Of a stretch of DNA of 64,000 nucleotides, positions 43,275 to 52,604 are shown in pieces. The DNA lies in the NCBI RefSeq assembly GCF_014203355.1, contig NZ_JACHIR010000001.1, positions 1,552,038 to 1,616,037 on the forward strand. Direction: 5' to 3'. Made by a program: the position numbers and the translations under genes. The notes below the pieces were generated by a model that did no database searches, was not told the DNA's origin, and saw only the letters and a list, made by a program, of their open reading frames with translations. The stretch comes from Kutzneria kofuensis (GTDB lineage: Bacteria; Actinomycetota; Actinomycetes; Mycobacteriales; Pseudonocardiaceae). Each line of letters opens with the position of its first letter. The stretch's first letter is position 1.

Positions 43275-43860
43275 CCGCGTCCAGCGCTTCGGCCGGGTCC
43301 AGCGGCTGGTGCACCGCACCACCGGCTGGCTGATGGCGTTCTGCGCCGGGACGGCGGCCTGCCTGTACTTCTCGCCGCTGGCCGAGTTGGTCGGACGGCG
43401 GCTGCTTGTCGTCGCAGTGCACGAGATTTCCGGCATCCTGCTCCCGGTTCCGCTGCTGCTGGGGCTGTTCTCGGCGGAGTTCCGGGCCGATCTCAAGCGC
43501 CTCAACCGGTTCGCCAAGTACGACGGCGAGTGGCTCCGGCTCGCGGTGAAGCGACTGAAGTCCCGCCCGGCCGGCAAGTTCAATGCCGGCCAGAAGCTCT
43601 ACGCGGCCTGGATCGCCGGCGCGGTGCCGGTGATGCTGTTCACCGGTCTGCTCATGTGGTTCGGCGACCTGCTGCCGTGGATTCCGCGCAGCAGCGCCAT
43701 TTTCGTGCACGACTGGCTCGCGTTGGCCATCGCCGTCGTGGTCGTCGGGCACATCCGCATGGCCTACCGAGACCCGCTCGCACGGGAGGGAATGCGCACC
43801 GGCTACGTCCGGTTGTCCTGGGCCCGCAAAGAGCACCCGCGCTGGATCGACCCCGAGTGA
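43252..43860 (+). CDS. Cytochrome b/b6-type membrane partner of the molybdoenzyme
   Basis: This 202-residue membrane protein has four helices containing His pairs for heme b: RLVHRTTGWLMAFCAG, LLVVAVHEISGILLPVPLLL, MLFTGLLMWFGDLLPWIP and FVHDWLALAIAVVVVGHIRM. The layout matches formate-dehydrogenase-gamma/Ni-Fe hydrogenase cytochrome b folds. The overlap with the molybdopterin gene strongly suggests it donates quinol electrons to that enzyme. Confidence 0.88.
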   Translation: MQSTVGSDRVQRFGRVQRLVHRTTGWLMAFCAGTAACLYFSPLAELVGRRLLVVAVHEISGILLPVPLLLGLFSAEFRADLKRLNRFAKYDGEWLRLAVKRLKSRPAGKFNAGQKLYAAWIAGAVPVMLFTGLLMWFGDLLPWIPRSSAIFVHDWLALAIAVVVVGHIRMAYRDPLAREGMRTGYVRLSWARKEHPRWIDPE

Positions 43861-43946
43861 GGTACCGTCCCGCCGCGTGGCGGGAACTCTTCGGCGGCCT
43901 GACCCAGATCAACGATGACGTCTTCACGGCGGACGAGCCATCAGCG

Positions 43947-45714
43947 TCAACTCGATGCCGCCCGTGGAGACCGATCATCCCGAGCCGGACTGGTGATCTC
44001 CCGGCGAAACGGCTCAGCGACCGCGTCCAGCGTCTCCGCGTACTCGCGGCCGGCCCACACCGCCGCCGCGATCGTGCCAGGCGCGAAGGCGTCGCCGATC
44101 ACCCGCACGGACATCAACGTTTCCCAGTCCGCTTGCCGGGCCAGCAGTTCCTGACACAGGTCGTCGATCGGAAGCCGGGCTGTCACGAGCACCACGGCAT
44201 CGGCGGCGTGATCGCATTGTAAGCCGGTGAAGACGCAGGAGGTGCGCAGCGAGTCCGCGGTGACGGACACCGCCGCACGGTCGGTGTGCACGGTGACGCC
44301 CGCTTCCAGAACGCGGCGGCGGATCTTGGGCAGCTCCATGGTGTTGGCGGTCCACTCCGAGACGCTCGCGGCCGGAGTGACGAGCTCGACGGCGAATCCC
44401 TCGCATGCCCACAACTCCGCCAGCACAGCGCCGATGTAGTAGTGGTCGTCGTCATAGACCACGACCCGCCGGCCGCGAGGCCGTGAGCCGGCCATGACGT
44501 CGTCCGGCGTGAGCACCCGGGCGGCAGGATCGACGGGCAGGCCGAGCGGATGCGCCCGGCCGACGCCGTCGGCACGCCAGCGAGCGCCGGTCGCGACGGC
44601 ACCCGCGCCGCCACTCCTCCCCCATGCTCGGATTCTGCGTGCAGCGGATCGGCGACTGCGTGTGGTCCCCCGACACGCAGATGTTGCAGCCGATGCATTC
44701 CCGGATCTCGTCCAGCCGACCGTCGCGGATCTTGGCCGGCAGGAACGGATCCGCGATCGACGGTCGGGCGGCGCCGACGAAGTCCAGGATGCCCTCGCGG
44801 ATCTGCCGCACCATGGCGTCCGGCGAGGTGAACCGGCCGACGCCGACAACGGGCTTGTCCGTCAACGACTTCAGCCCGCGGACGGCTGCCTCCTGCTCGC
44901 CCTCCGGCCCGAACCGGGACGTGTTCGAATCCACCGACCACGGGCCCGCCACGAAGTCCCACCGGTCCGGCAGGTCACGGAGTTCATGCACGACTTCCCG
45001 CGTCTCGGCCGCGGACAACGCCGTCTCCTCGACACCGCCGCCCACGCCCAGCCGGCACGCCACCGCCGCCCGACCGCCGCACAGTTCCCGCGTGTCCGCC
45101 AACACCTCGCGCAGCAGCCGGGCCCGGTTGAGCAGGCTGCCGCCATAAGCATCGGAACGGTGATTGTGCTGCGACGACAGGAAATGCTCCAACATGCCGT
45201 AGCCGTGCGCCGCATAGACGTAGATCAGGTCGTAGCCGGCCGACAGTGCCCGGCGGACCGCCGCCCGGTGCATCTCCCGCAACGAAGCGATGTCCGCCAA
45301 GGTCATCGCCCGCGCCTGCACGGGATGGTTGCTGCCCACCACCGGCAGCGCACTCGGCCCCATCGGCGGGATCCGGCTGGTCAGGTTCGCAGCGTGCGGT
45401 CCATTGTGGACGAGCTCGATACCGGCCAGGGCGCCGTGTTCGTGGATCCGGTCCGCGATCCGGGCCACCGCCGGCACGTCCCGGTCGTCCCACAGCCGCA
45501 GCTCGATCGACGGCGTCAGATCGCTGGACGGATCGATCTCCGTCTCCTCCGTGCACACCACGGCCCAGCCGCCCTCGGCCTTCACGCCCCGCATCGCCGC
45601 CTCGGCCGACGGGTCGCGGTAGCCCATGCCGTTGCAGTGCGGCACCTGAAAGAACCGGTTGCGGGCGACGACCGGCCCGATCGGCACCGGCTCGAACAGC
45701 ACGTCGTAGGCCAC
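43947..45714 (-). pseudogene. TMADH/2,4-dienoyl-CoA reductase-like flavoprotein with deleted FAD domain
   Basis: The N-terminal OYE-type FMN barrel (AYDVLFEPVPIGPVVARNRF, HGYGMLEHFLSSQHNHRSDA) and the 4Fe-4S motif (CIGCNICVSGD, RCTQNPSMGEEW) are intact to about 44635. In this family a Rossmann FAD domain should follow. Instead the sequence jumps, in another frame, to ATGARWRADGVGRAHPLGLP and continues with the NADH-domain half (VVVYDDDHYYIGAVLAELWA) to 43947. About 110-120 residues and the reading frame are lost at about 44600-44640. A truncated FMN/Fe-S polypeptide might still be made, but electron entry through FAD would be gone. Start GTG 45714 is likely. Confidence 0.85.
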
Positions 45715-45854
45715 GACGCCACCGTGCCACATCGCGGCTCGATCGGGCACCCGTCGGACGGGACACCGGCGACCGGCCAGACCGGCAACCTCCACGGGGA
45801 CTCCGCCGCGGGCTCTGGTTCCGCAAGCCGGCCAACCGGGTCAAGCCGGCGTGA

Positions 45855-46559
45855 TCACCACGGCGCCGGAGTGCCGTCCCAGGACACGAACTCGCCGGTG
45901 GGGCCGTCGTCGGGCAGCAGCGCCAGCCGCACCGCGCCCGCGGCGGCCTCGGCCGGATCGCCGTCGCTGGCGGCCGCCCGCGCGTTCAGGTCCGTCCGAC
46001 GCAGTCCCGGCGCCAACGCGTTGACCTTGAAGCCTTCGTCGGCAAGCGCTTGCGCGTAGAAGACCGTCAGTGCGTTCAACGCGGTCTTGGACGAGCGGTA
46101 CGCGGCCCCCGAGCCGCCGGTCGCGAACCGCCCGCCGAGGCTCCACGTCAGCGAACCAGTGCCGCTGGAGACGTTGACGATCCGCGGATGCGCCGACCGC
46201 CGCAGCGCCGGCAGGAACGCGTTGGTCACCGCCAGGACGCCGAACACGTTCGTCTCGTAGGTCCGCCGGAAGCCGGCCACGTCGGCCTCGGTCGGCTTGG
46301 CCTCGTCGACGAGGATGCCGGCGTTGTTGACCAGCACGTCGAGCGTGTCCACCTGGGCCGCCGCGGCGGCGATGCTGTTCTCGTCGGTCACGTCGAGCAC
46401 GAGCAGCCGACTGTCGCCGCCGATCTCCTCGGCCGCCCGCTTGCCCCGTTCCGCGTCGCGCGATCCGATGAGGACGGTCAGGCCCGCCTCGGCCAGCTGG
46501 CGCGCGATCTCCTTGCCGATGCCCTTGTTGGCGCCGGTCACCAATGCCGTGTTGGTCAC
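45855..46559 (-). CDS. Short-chain dehydrogenase/reductase
   Basis: This 234-residue classical SDR has TGANKGIGKEIARQLAEAGL at the N-terminus, LVNNAGI near residue 80, Ser in IVNVSSGTGSL and the YxxxK motif in AYRSSKTALNALTV. The C-terminus matches carbonyl reductase-like SDRs often paired with an MmyB-type regulator, as here (divergent, 51 bp apart). Substrate unknown, likely an aldehyde or ketone. GTG 46559 start. Confidence 0.9.
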   Translation of the reverse strand: MTNTALVTGANKGIGKEIARQLAEAGLTVLIGSRDAERGKRAAEEIGGDSRLLVLDVTDENSIAAAAAQVDTLDVLVNNAGILVDEAKPTEADVAGFRRTYETNVFGVLAVTNAFLPALRRSAHPRIVNVSSGTGSLTWSLGGRFATGGSGAAYRSSKTALNALTVFYAQALADEGFKVNALAPGLRRTDLNARAAASDGDPAEAAAGAVRLALLPDDGPTGEFVSWDGTPAPW

Positions 46560-46610
46560 GCCGTCGACGATGCCGGCAGCGCCACCCGGTAACCAGGCAC
46601 AATCGATACC

Positions 46611-47399
46611 ATGTCAAAGGAGGAGCTGGCCCGGTTCCTGCGCGACCGCCGCGGCCGCCTGCGCCCCGTCGACGTCGGGCTGCCCGCCGCCGGCCGTCGC
46701 CGCACGCCCGGCCTGCGCCGCGAGGAAGTCGCCGGCCTGGCCGCGATGTCGGTCGACTACTACGCGCGGCTGGAGCAGGCCCGGGGTCCGCGGCCGTCGC
46801 CACGCATCCTCGATTCCCTCGCCGACGCCCTCCGGCTGCCACCGGCCGAACGCCGTCACCTGTTCCGGCTCGCCGACACCGTTCCGACCCCACCACCGGG
46901 CCCCGCCCGCCAGGTCCGCCCGTACGTCGCCGACCTGCTGCGCCGAATCCCCGAAGCGGGCGCGGTCGTCACCGACGCGACGTACGAGATCATCGCCTGG
47001 AATCCGCTCGCCGCGGCCCTGCTCGGCGACCTGCGCCACGAGCCCAACCTGGCCCGCCGCCGTTTCCTCCGCCCCGACCTGCACCGCAGCAGCGGCGCCG
47101 AGGAGTTCGGCGAGATCGCCGTCGCCCGCCTGCGCGGCGCCGCCGCCCGCTATCCCGGCGACCGGCGCCTCGCCCGCCTGCTGGCCGATCTCCGTGCCAG
47201 CAGGGAATTCGTGCACATCTGGGACACCAACCCCGTTCGCACGCCCGGCCACCGCAGCAAGACCCTCGACCATCCCACCCTCGGCCCGCTGCGGGTCAAC
47301 TGCGACATCCTCGCCGTCCCCGACGACGACCAGCAGGTCGTGTTCATCACCGCCGACCCCGGAACGCACACCGCCCGCCTGTTCCGCACGCTCGCCTGA
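46611..47399 (+). CDS. MmyB-like helix-turn-helix regulator
   Basis: This 262-residue regulator has an N-terminal XRE domain (RRTPGLRREEVAGLAAMSVD, YYARLEQARGPRPS) and a PAS-like MmyB ligand domain (ADLLRRIPEAGAVVTDATYE, IIAWNPLAAALLGD, closing LRVNCDILAVPDDDQQVVFI). Such proteins regulate the neighbouring SDR gene in many actinomycetes. AGGAGG overlaps the start region. Intact and full length. Confidence 0.92.
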   Translation: MSKEELARFLRDRRGRLRPVDVGLPAAGRRRTPGLRREEVAGLAAMSVDYYARLEQARGPRPSPRILDSLADALRLPPAERRHLFRLADTVPTPPPGPARQVRPYVADLLRRIPEAGAVVTDATYEIIAWNPLAAALLGDLRHEPNLARRRFLRPDLHRSSGAEEFGEIAVARLRGAAARYPGDRRLARLLADLRASREFVHIWDTNPVRTPGHRSKTLDHPTLGPLRVNCDILAVPDDDQQVVFITADPGTHTARLFRTLA

Positions 47400-47518
47400 C
47401 GGCACCGAGCCGACTCAACCACCGCTCAGCCCCCGCCCGGGATGACAACGATGTCGATGGCCGGATTTCCTGTCTTGCTTGTCGTCTTGACACCCGTCAC
47501 ACCGCTGAAGCAGGGTCT

Positions 47519-47532
47519 TGGCAACGTTGTCA
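47519..47532. promoter_or_regulatory. LacI-type operator upstream of the GH2 gene
   Basis: TGGCAACGTTGTCA has a perfect CAACGTTG core with TG/CA ends, the typical shape of LacI-family sites controlling sugar genes in actinomycetes. It lies 28 bp before the start codon. A consensus -35 TTGACA (47487-47492) is upstream; a matching -10 is not obvious. No LacI gene is in the window. Confidence 0.7.
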
Positions 47533-47559
47533 ACGCCGCGACGGGATCGGGAGCTGGGC

Positions 47560-50500
47560 ATGACGCAGGTCGAAGAAGACGGGCTGTCGAGAAGGGGATT
47601 CCTGTCCACCGGGGTCACCCTGCTCGCGGGGTTCGGCCTGGCGGCGGCGCTGCCCGGCGTGGCGGAGGCGGCGCCCGACGCCGCACAGGCACAGGCGTCA
47701 GGTCCGGCGGATCTGGCGCTGTTCCGGCCGGTGACGGTGTCGTCCACGGACTACGCGGCGACGCCGGCGAAGTTCGCGGTGGACGGGGTGGCGGAGGTCG
47801 GCCTCCGCGGCAGCGGCTGGCGCGCGGCGCAGGGCGATCCGCAGTGGCTGGTGGTGGACCTGCAGGGCCAGTGCCAGGTGAGCAAGATCGTGCTGACCTT
47901 CGACGCCAAGCCGGGCGACCCGGCCTTCGACTTCGGCAAGTCCCGCAACGGGACCAGCGGCCTGGAGATCCTGACCAGCTACTCCACCTCGTACGCCCTG
48001 GACGTGTCGACGGACGGCGAGGTGTGGACGACGGTCCACAGCACCACCGCCGGCACGGGCGCGGTCAACACGATCGCCCTGGACCAACCGGCGGCGGCCC
48101 GCTGGGTGCGGTTCACGTCGTTCAGCCGCTCGACGTCGAACCCGTTAGGTGTCAACGGCTTCCAGGTCTACGGCACGGCCAGGGGCAACCGCCCGCAGGT
48201 GACCGGCTGGACGAACTGGCCGGCGCAGCGCCGCACCCCGCCGGCGCTGACGGTCGAAAAGGACGGCACGGTGCCGGTGGAGTCCGGCTGGGTGCTGACC
48301 ATGGACAACTTCGCGCCGAGCCAGGACGGCGCGGTCCTCTCCGGCCAGTCGGTGAACACCGACAGCTGGGTGCCGGCGACGGTGCCGGGCACGGTCCTGG
48401 CCTCGCTGGTGGAGCAGGGCCACTTCCCGGACCCGGTGTCCGGCATGAACAACATGGTGATCCCGGAGGCGCTGTCCCGGCACGCCTGGTGGTACCGCCG
48501 CACGTTCGCCGTCCCGGCCGGCCTGGACACCGGCGCCGGCCGGTTCGTCTGGCTGGAGTTCGACGGCGTGAACAACCAGGCCGACGTGTGGCTGAACGGC
48601 AAGTCCGTCGGCACGCTGTCGCACCCCTTCGGCCGCGCGGTCTTCGACGTCACGTCGACGCTGCGCCGCAGCGGCGACCAGGCACTGGCGGTCAAGATCA
48701 CCCCGATCCCGTTCCCGGGCAGCCCCGGTGACAAGGGCCCGGCCGGCCAGTCCTTCGTGGACGCCGGCGGCGGCATCTTCGCCAACTCCCCCACGCTGGT
48801 CGCGGCGTCCGGCTGGGACTGGATGCCGGCGGTCCGGGACCGGGTGTCCGGCATCTGGAACCACGTCCGGCTGCGCTCGACCGGCGCGGCCGTGCTCGGC
48901 GACGCCCGTATCGACACGGCCCTGCCGAAGCTGCCCGACCTGAGCGTCGCCGAGGTGACGATCACGGTGCCGGTGCGCAACGCGTCGTCGACCTCGCAGC
49001 AGGTCACCGTCACCGCGGCCTTCGACACCGTGAAGGTGAGCAGCACCGTCACGGTCGCCGCCGGACAGCAGACCGACGTCAAGTTCGACCCGGCGGCGTT
49101 CCCGCAGCTGAAGCTGGCCGACCCGAAGCTGTGGTGGCCCAACGGGTACGGCGACCCGAACCTGCACGAGCTGCAGCTGACCGCGACCGTCGGCGGCAGG
49201 ACCAGCGACAAGCGGACCCTGGACTTCGGCATTCGCAAGATCGGCTACGACTTCGGCCTGCCGATCACCATCCAGAACGGCCGGGCCGACCAGACCGTCG
49301 ACTTCCCGGTGCAGCAGGCGCAGTACGTGCGGGTGCAGGGCGGCAAGCGGGCAACCGGCTGGGGCATCTCGCTGTACACGCTGTCCGTGGTCAACAGCGC
49401 GTCGCCGACGACCGACCTGGCGCTGAACAAGACAGCGACCGCGTCCTCTGTGGACAATGACGGCAACCCGCCGCAGAACGCGGTCGACGGCAACCCGAAC
49501 ACCCGCTGGTCCTCCAACTACAACGACGACCAGTACATCCAGGTCGACCTCGGCTCCGTGCAGACCTTCGACCGGGTCGCGCTGACCTGGGAGACGGCGT
49601 ACGCGGCGACGTTCAAGATCCAGGTGTCGAACGACGGCAACACCTGGACCGACGTCAAGGCCGTGGACAACTCGCCGGTGCCGCTGACGATCCTGGTCAA
49701 CGGGGTCAAGGTGTTCATCCGCGGCGGCAGCTGGGGCTGGGACGAACTGCTGCGCCGGATGCCGCAGGACCGGGTGGACAACGTCGTCGCCATGCACCGG
49801 GACATGAACTTCACCATGATCCGCAACTGGATCGGGTGCAGCTACCGGGAGGAGCTGTTCGCCGCGGCCGACCGCAACGGCATCCTGGTGTGGAACGAGT
49901 TCTGGGACGGCTTCTCCACCGATCCCGCCAACCACGACATCTTCCTGGCGCAGGCCAAGGACACCGTGCTGCGCTACCGGTACCACCCGTGCATGGTGGT
50001 GTTCTTCGGCTGCAACGAGGGCACGCCGCCGGACTCGATCGACGGCCCGCTGCGCGACATCGTCACCGGCAACACGGACCTGCTGTACCAGAGTAACTCC
50101 GCCGGCGGCGTGATCAGCGGCGACGGCCCGTACCTGTGGGTCGACCCGAAGCAGTACTTCACCGGCGGGGCGACCGGCGGCAAGCACGGGTTCTGGAGCG
50201 AGATCGGCATCCCGACGGTGTCGGTCGTGGAGAGCATGCGCAACCTGGTCGGCGAGGGCGACCCGGGCTGGCCGATCGGCGCACCCTGGTACCTGCACGA
50301 CTGGTCGGCCAACGGCAACCAGAAGCCGCAGACCTACCTCGACGCGATCGACGCGCGGTTGGCGCCATCGAGCGGGCTGGAGGAGTTCTGCCGCAAGGCG
50401 CAGTTCGTCAACTACGAGAGCATGCGCGCCATCTTCGAGGCGTGGAATGCCCTGCTGTGGAACGACGCCCGCGGCGTGCTGCTGTGGATGTCGCACCCGG

Positions 50501-51168
50501 CGTGGCACAGCACGGTGTGGCAGACCTACGACTACGACATGGACGTCAACGGCAGCTACTACGGCTCACGCAAGGGCTGCGAGCCGCACCACGTGCAGGC
50601 CAGCCTGGCGACGTGGCAGGTCAGCGCCGTCAACCACACGCCGGCGGCCGTTGCCGGCGCCACCGTGACGGCGCAGCTGTACGACCTCACCGGCAAGGCC
50701 CTCGGCGCGGCGCAGACGCAGAAGGTCGACGTCGCCGCCTCGTCGGTGACGCAGGCGTTCACGGTGCCGTTCGCGGATTCGCTGCCGGCGCTGCACCTGC
50801 TGCGGCTGCGGATGACCGACAGCAAGGGCAACCTGTTGTCCGAGAACACGTACTGGCGGTATCGCGCCGACACCGACATGCGGGCCCTGAACCAGGTGGC
50901 GGCGACGAGCGTTTCGGTGTCGCTCAAGCAGAGCGGCAACGCCTACAGCGCGGTCGTGAAGAACACCGGGAAGACGGTGGCGGCGATGGTTCGGTTGTCG
51001 CTGCGGGAGCACAACGGCAAGGACCGCGTGCTGCCCACGCTGTACGGCGACAACTACTTCTGGCTGCTGCCCGGCGAGAGCAAGACGGTCAGCGTGACGC
51101 CACGGAAGTCGGTGTCGCAGCCGCGGTTGCTGGTCGAGGGCTACAACGTGGCGACGACCCTGTCATGA
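47560..51168 (+). CDS. Secreted GH2 exo-beta-D-glucosaminidase-like enzyme with two discoidin domains
   Basis: This 1202-residue exported hydrolase has a Tat signal (SRRGFLSTGVTLLAGFGLAA). Module order is: F5/8-type C (discoidin) domain about 45-205; GH2 sugar-binding and sandwich domains about 225-620 (WVPATVPGTVLASLVEQGHF, WLEFDGVNNQADVWLNGKSV); a second discoidin domain about 620-705 (LALNKTATASSVDNDGNPPQ), inserted before the catalytic barrel; then the TIM barrel and C-terminal sandwiches. Acid/base Glu820 is in FFGCNEGTPPDS and nucleophile Glu881 in GFWSEIGIPTV, as in the CsxA/chitosan exo-glucosaminidase group. ATG 47560 has GGGAG upstream. A role in chitosan-oligomer degradation is inferred. 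Confidence 0.9.
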   Translation: MTQVEEDGLSRRGFLSTGVTLLAGFGLAAALPGVAEAAPDAAQAQASGPADLALFRPVTVSSTDYAATPAKFAVDGVAEVGLRGSGWRAAQGDPQWLVVDLQGQCQVSKIVLTFDAKPGDPAFDFGKSRNGTSGLEILTSYSTSYALDVSTDGEVWTTVHSTTAGTGAVNTIALDQPAAARWVRFTSFSRSTSNPLGVNGFQVYGTARGNRPQVTGWTNWPAQRRTPPALTVEKDGTVPVESGWVLTMDNFAPSQDGAVLSGQSVNTDSWVPATVPGTVLASLVEQGHFPDPVSGMNNMVIPEALSRHAWWYRRTFAVPAGLDTGAGRFVWLEFDGVNNQADVWLNGKSVGTLSHPFGRAVFDVTSTLRRSGDQALAVKITPIPFPGSPGDKGPAGQSFVDAGGGIFANSPTLVAASGWDWMPAVRDRVSGIWNHVRLRSTGAAVLGDARIDTALPKLPDLSVAEVTITVPVRNASSTSQQVTVTAAFDTVKVSSTVTVAAGQQTDVKFDPAAFPQLKLADPKLWWPNGYGDPNLHELQLTATVGGRTSDKRTLDFGIRKIGYDFGLPITIQNGRADQTVDFPVQQAQYVRVQGGKRATGWGISLYTLSVVNSASPTTDLALNKTATASSVDNDGNPPQNAVDGNPNTRWSSNYNDDQYIQVDLGSVQTFDRVALTWETAYAATFKIQVSNDGNTWTDVKAVDNSPVPLTILVNGVKVFIRGGSWGWDELLRRMPQDRVDNVVAMHRDMNFTMIRNWIGCSYREELFAAADRNGILVWNEFWDGFSTDPANHDIFLAQAKDTVLRYRYHPCMVVFFGCNEGTPPDSIDGPLRDIVTGNTDLLYQSNSAGGVISGDGPYLWVDPKQYFTGGATGGKHGFWSEIGIPTVSVVESMRNLVGEGDPGWPIGAPWYLHDWSANGNQKPQTYLDAIDARLAPSSGLEEFCRKAQFVNYESMRAIFEAWNALLWNDARGVLLWMSHPAWHSTVWQTYDYDMDVNGSYYGSRKGCEPHHVQASLATWQVSAVNHTPAAVAGATVTAQLYDLTGKALGAAQTQKVDVAASSVTQAFTVPFADSLPALHLLRLRMTDSKGNLLSENTYWRYRADTDMRALNQVAATSVSVSLKQSGNAYSAVVKNTGKTVAAMVRLSLREHNGKDRVLPTLYGDNYFWLLPGESKTVSVTPRKSVSQPRLLVEGYNVATTLS

Positions 51169-51174
51169 GCAACG

Positions 51175-51209
51175 GCCGCGGCCGGCGTCGTCCACACGCC
51201 GGCCGCGGC
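51175..51209. terminator. Strong GC hairpin after the GH2 gene
   Basis: A perfect 13-bp stem (GCCGCGGCCGGCG / CGCCGGCCGCGGC) with a 9-nt loop starts 7 bp after the GH2 stop. No T run follows, as is usual for GC-rich actinomycete terminators. It would separate GH2 transcription from the small membrane protein gene. Confidence 0.8.
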
Positions 51210-51229
51210 GCTCGCGTAATGTCCGAGTT

Positions 51230-51589
51230 GTGCACTGGTCGATCGTCCGTGCCGGCTATGTGGTCGGCTTTCTCGTCGGCACCACGACGCACGCGATCGA
51301 CCTGCTCGTCGGCGGCTACTCGTGGGCTCCCCCGCCGCTGGCGGTGTTCTTCGCCGCGCTGGTGGTGCTCGATCCGCTGACGGCCGTGCTGGTGGCGTTG
51401 GGTCACCGCCACGGCGTGACGCTGGCGTTCGCGGTGATCGTGCTGGACCTGGTCGCGAACTGGTACGTGAACTGGCCGCGGTTGCCGGGCGCGTTGCTGC
51501 ACCCGACCTGGCTGCTGTTGAACGTGTTCAGCCTGTTCGTGCTGGTGACCTGGCTGCCGCTGCGCCGCCACATCGCCGGGACACGCTAG
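51230..51589 (+). CDS. Small four-helix membrane protein
   Basis: The 119-residue hydrophobic protein has about four helices (YVVGFLVGTTTHAIDLLVGG, PPLAVFFAALVVLDPLTAVL, VTLAFAVIVLDLVANWYVNW, WLLLNVFSLFVLVTWLPL). It resembles unnamed actinomycete membrane proteins; no function can be assigned. GTG 51230 comes directly after the terminator hairpin and without a clear ribosome site. The repeat array follows its stop. Confidence 0.65.
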   Translation: MHWSIVRAGYVVGFLVGTTTHAIDLLVGGYSWAPPPLAVFFAALVVLDPLTAVLVALGHRHGVTLAFAVIVLDLVANWYVNWPRLPGALLHPTWLLLNVFSLFVLVTWLPLRRHIAGTR

Positions 51590-51607
51590 GCGGCGCCGTC
51601 CCTCCGC

Positions 51608-51776
51608 ACGTGAGTGGCTCATTTCGCCCCCGACGCCACCTGAGCCACTCACGTACCCCTGACGCCACGTGAGCCACTCACGTGGACCCCCGACCGCACA
51701 TAAGCCACTCACGTAGGCCCCCACCGCGACATGAGCCACTCACGTGGGCCTCAACCGCCACATGAGCCACTCACGT
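51608..51776. repeat. Array 2 of the same 14-bp palindrome, about 31-bp period
   Basis: An inverted unit ACGTGAGTGGCTCA lies at 51608-51621. It is followed by direct units TGAGCCACTCACGT at 51641, 51670, 51701 (second base A), 51732 and 51763. Steps are 33, 29, 31, 31 and 31 bp. Units one and two form a perfect 14-bp hairpin with a 19-nt loop, and the unit at 51670 is extended to CCACGTGAG-CCA-CTCACGTGG. The array fills the whole gap between two convergent genes, so transcription termination is one possible role. Confidence 0.92.
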
Positions 51777-51789
51777 GGCCCCGCCGCCG

Positions 51790-52518
51790 CTAGGCCTGCG
51801 TCACCTCGATGGACCCGTTGTCGGTGTTCAGGTCGAGGCGGTTCTTGCCGTTCGGGTCGTCCGCGATGCCGATCTTGCGGTGGCCGTTGTGAGTGCCCGT
51901 CGACAGCCGGTAGCTCCCCGTCGGCACGGCGAGCTTGATCTGGCCGTTGCTGGTCCGCGCGGTCACGTCGGCGGGCTCGAGCAGCGTCAGGTCGATCGAG
52001 CCGTTGGTGGTGTGGGCCTGCACGCCCCCGGCATGCAGGCCGGTCCCGGTGATCTCGCCGTTGGTGGTCTCGGCCTTCACGGCCCCGGCCACGTCGGTCA
52101 GGTCCACGCCGCCGGTGCTCGTGGTGACGTCCACCGCCCCGACGTTCCGCAGGTCGATGTGCCCGGTCGAGGTCTGGCCGGAGACGGGCAGCCCGGCCGG
52201 CACGGTCACCTCGTAGCTGACGTCGCAGTTGCTGCCGCACTGGCCGGTGAGCACCAGCACGTCGCCGTCGACGCGGTAGGTGTCCTGGTTGGGCGACCCG
52301 TCGTGGTACTTGATGGTGCGCTCGACGGTCACCTTGGACAGCCCGGCCTGCCCCTGCACGCGCAGGCTGCCGGACCGGCCGTCCAGCTTGATCGCGGTGA
52401 CCTTCTGGTCCAGCGTCTTCGTGTCGCTCATGGACTGCGGCGGCAGCAGGTTGCCGCAGCCGCCGGCCACGCACGCCCCGACGACAACGAGGCCGACGAT
52501 CCCCAACAACCTGCGCAT
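51790..52518 (-). CDS. DUF4097 beta-helix lipoprotein
   Basis: This 242-residue exported lipoprotein has signal MRRLLGIVGLVVVGACVAGG, with Cys next in lipobox VAGGC. The mature part is a series of short beta-strand repeats (TSTGHIDLRNV, TSTGGVDLTDV, TTNGEITGTGL, TTNGSIDLTLL, TSNGQIKLAV), the right-handed beta-helix of DUF4097/DUF4098 proteins. These are thought to be envelope-stress or adhesion-related; function is unproven. It stands alone, facing the repeat array at its 3' end. Confidence 0.88.
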   Translation of the reverse strand: MRRLLGIVGLVVVGACVAGGCGNLLPPQSMSDTKTLDQKVTAIKLDGRSGSLRVQGQAGLSKVTVERTIKYHDGSPNQDTYRVDGDVLVLTGQCGSNCDVSYEVTVPAGLPVSGQTSTGHIDLRNVGAVDVTTSTGGVDLTDVAGAVKAETTNGEITGTGLHAGGVQAHTTNGSIDLTLLEPADVTARTSNGQIKLAVPTGSYRLSTGTHNGHRKIGIADDPNGKNRLDLNTDNGSIEVTQA

Positions 52519-52604
52519 CCGTCACTCCCCCAGCACGATGTCCGACGCCGACGAACGTTATCGGGCCGCCGGATCACCCCGCATCGGGAATAACCCTGAC
52601 TTCC

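Noticed and set aside
48145-50508. 787-codon minus-strand frame inside the GH2 gene
   Set aside because: Antisense shadow; the plus-strand frame has signal peptide, catalytic residues and domains.
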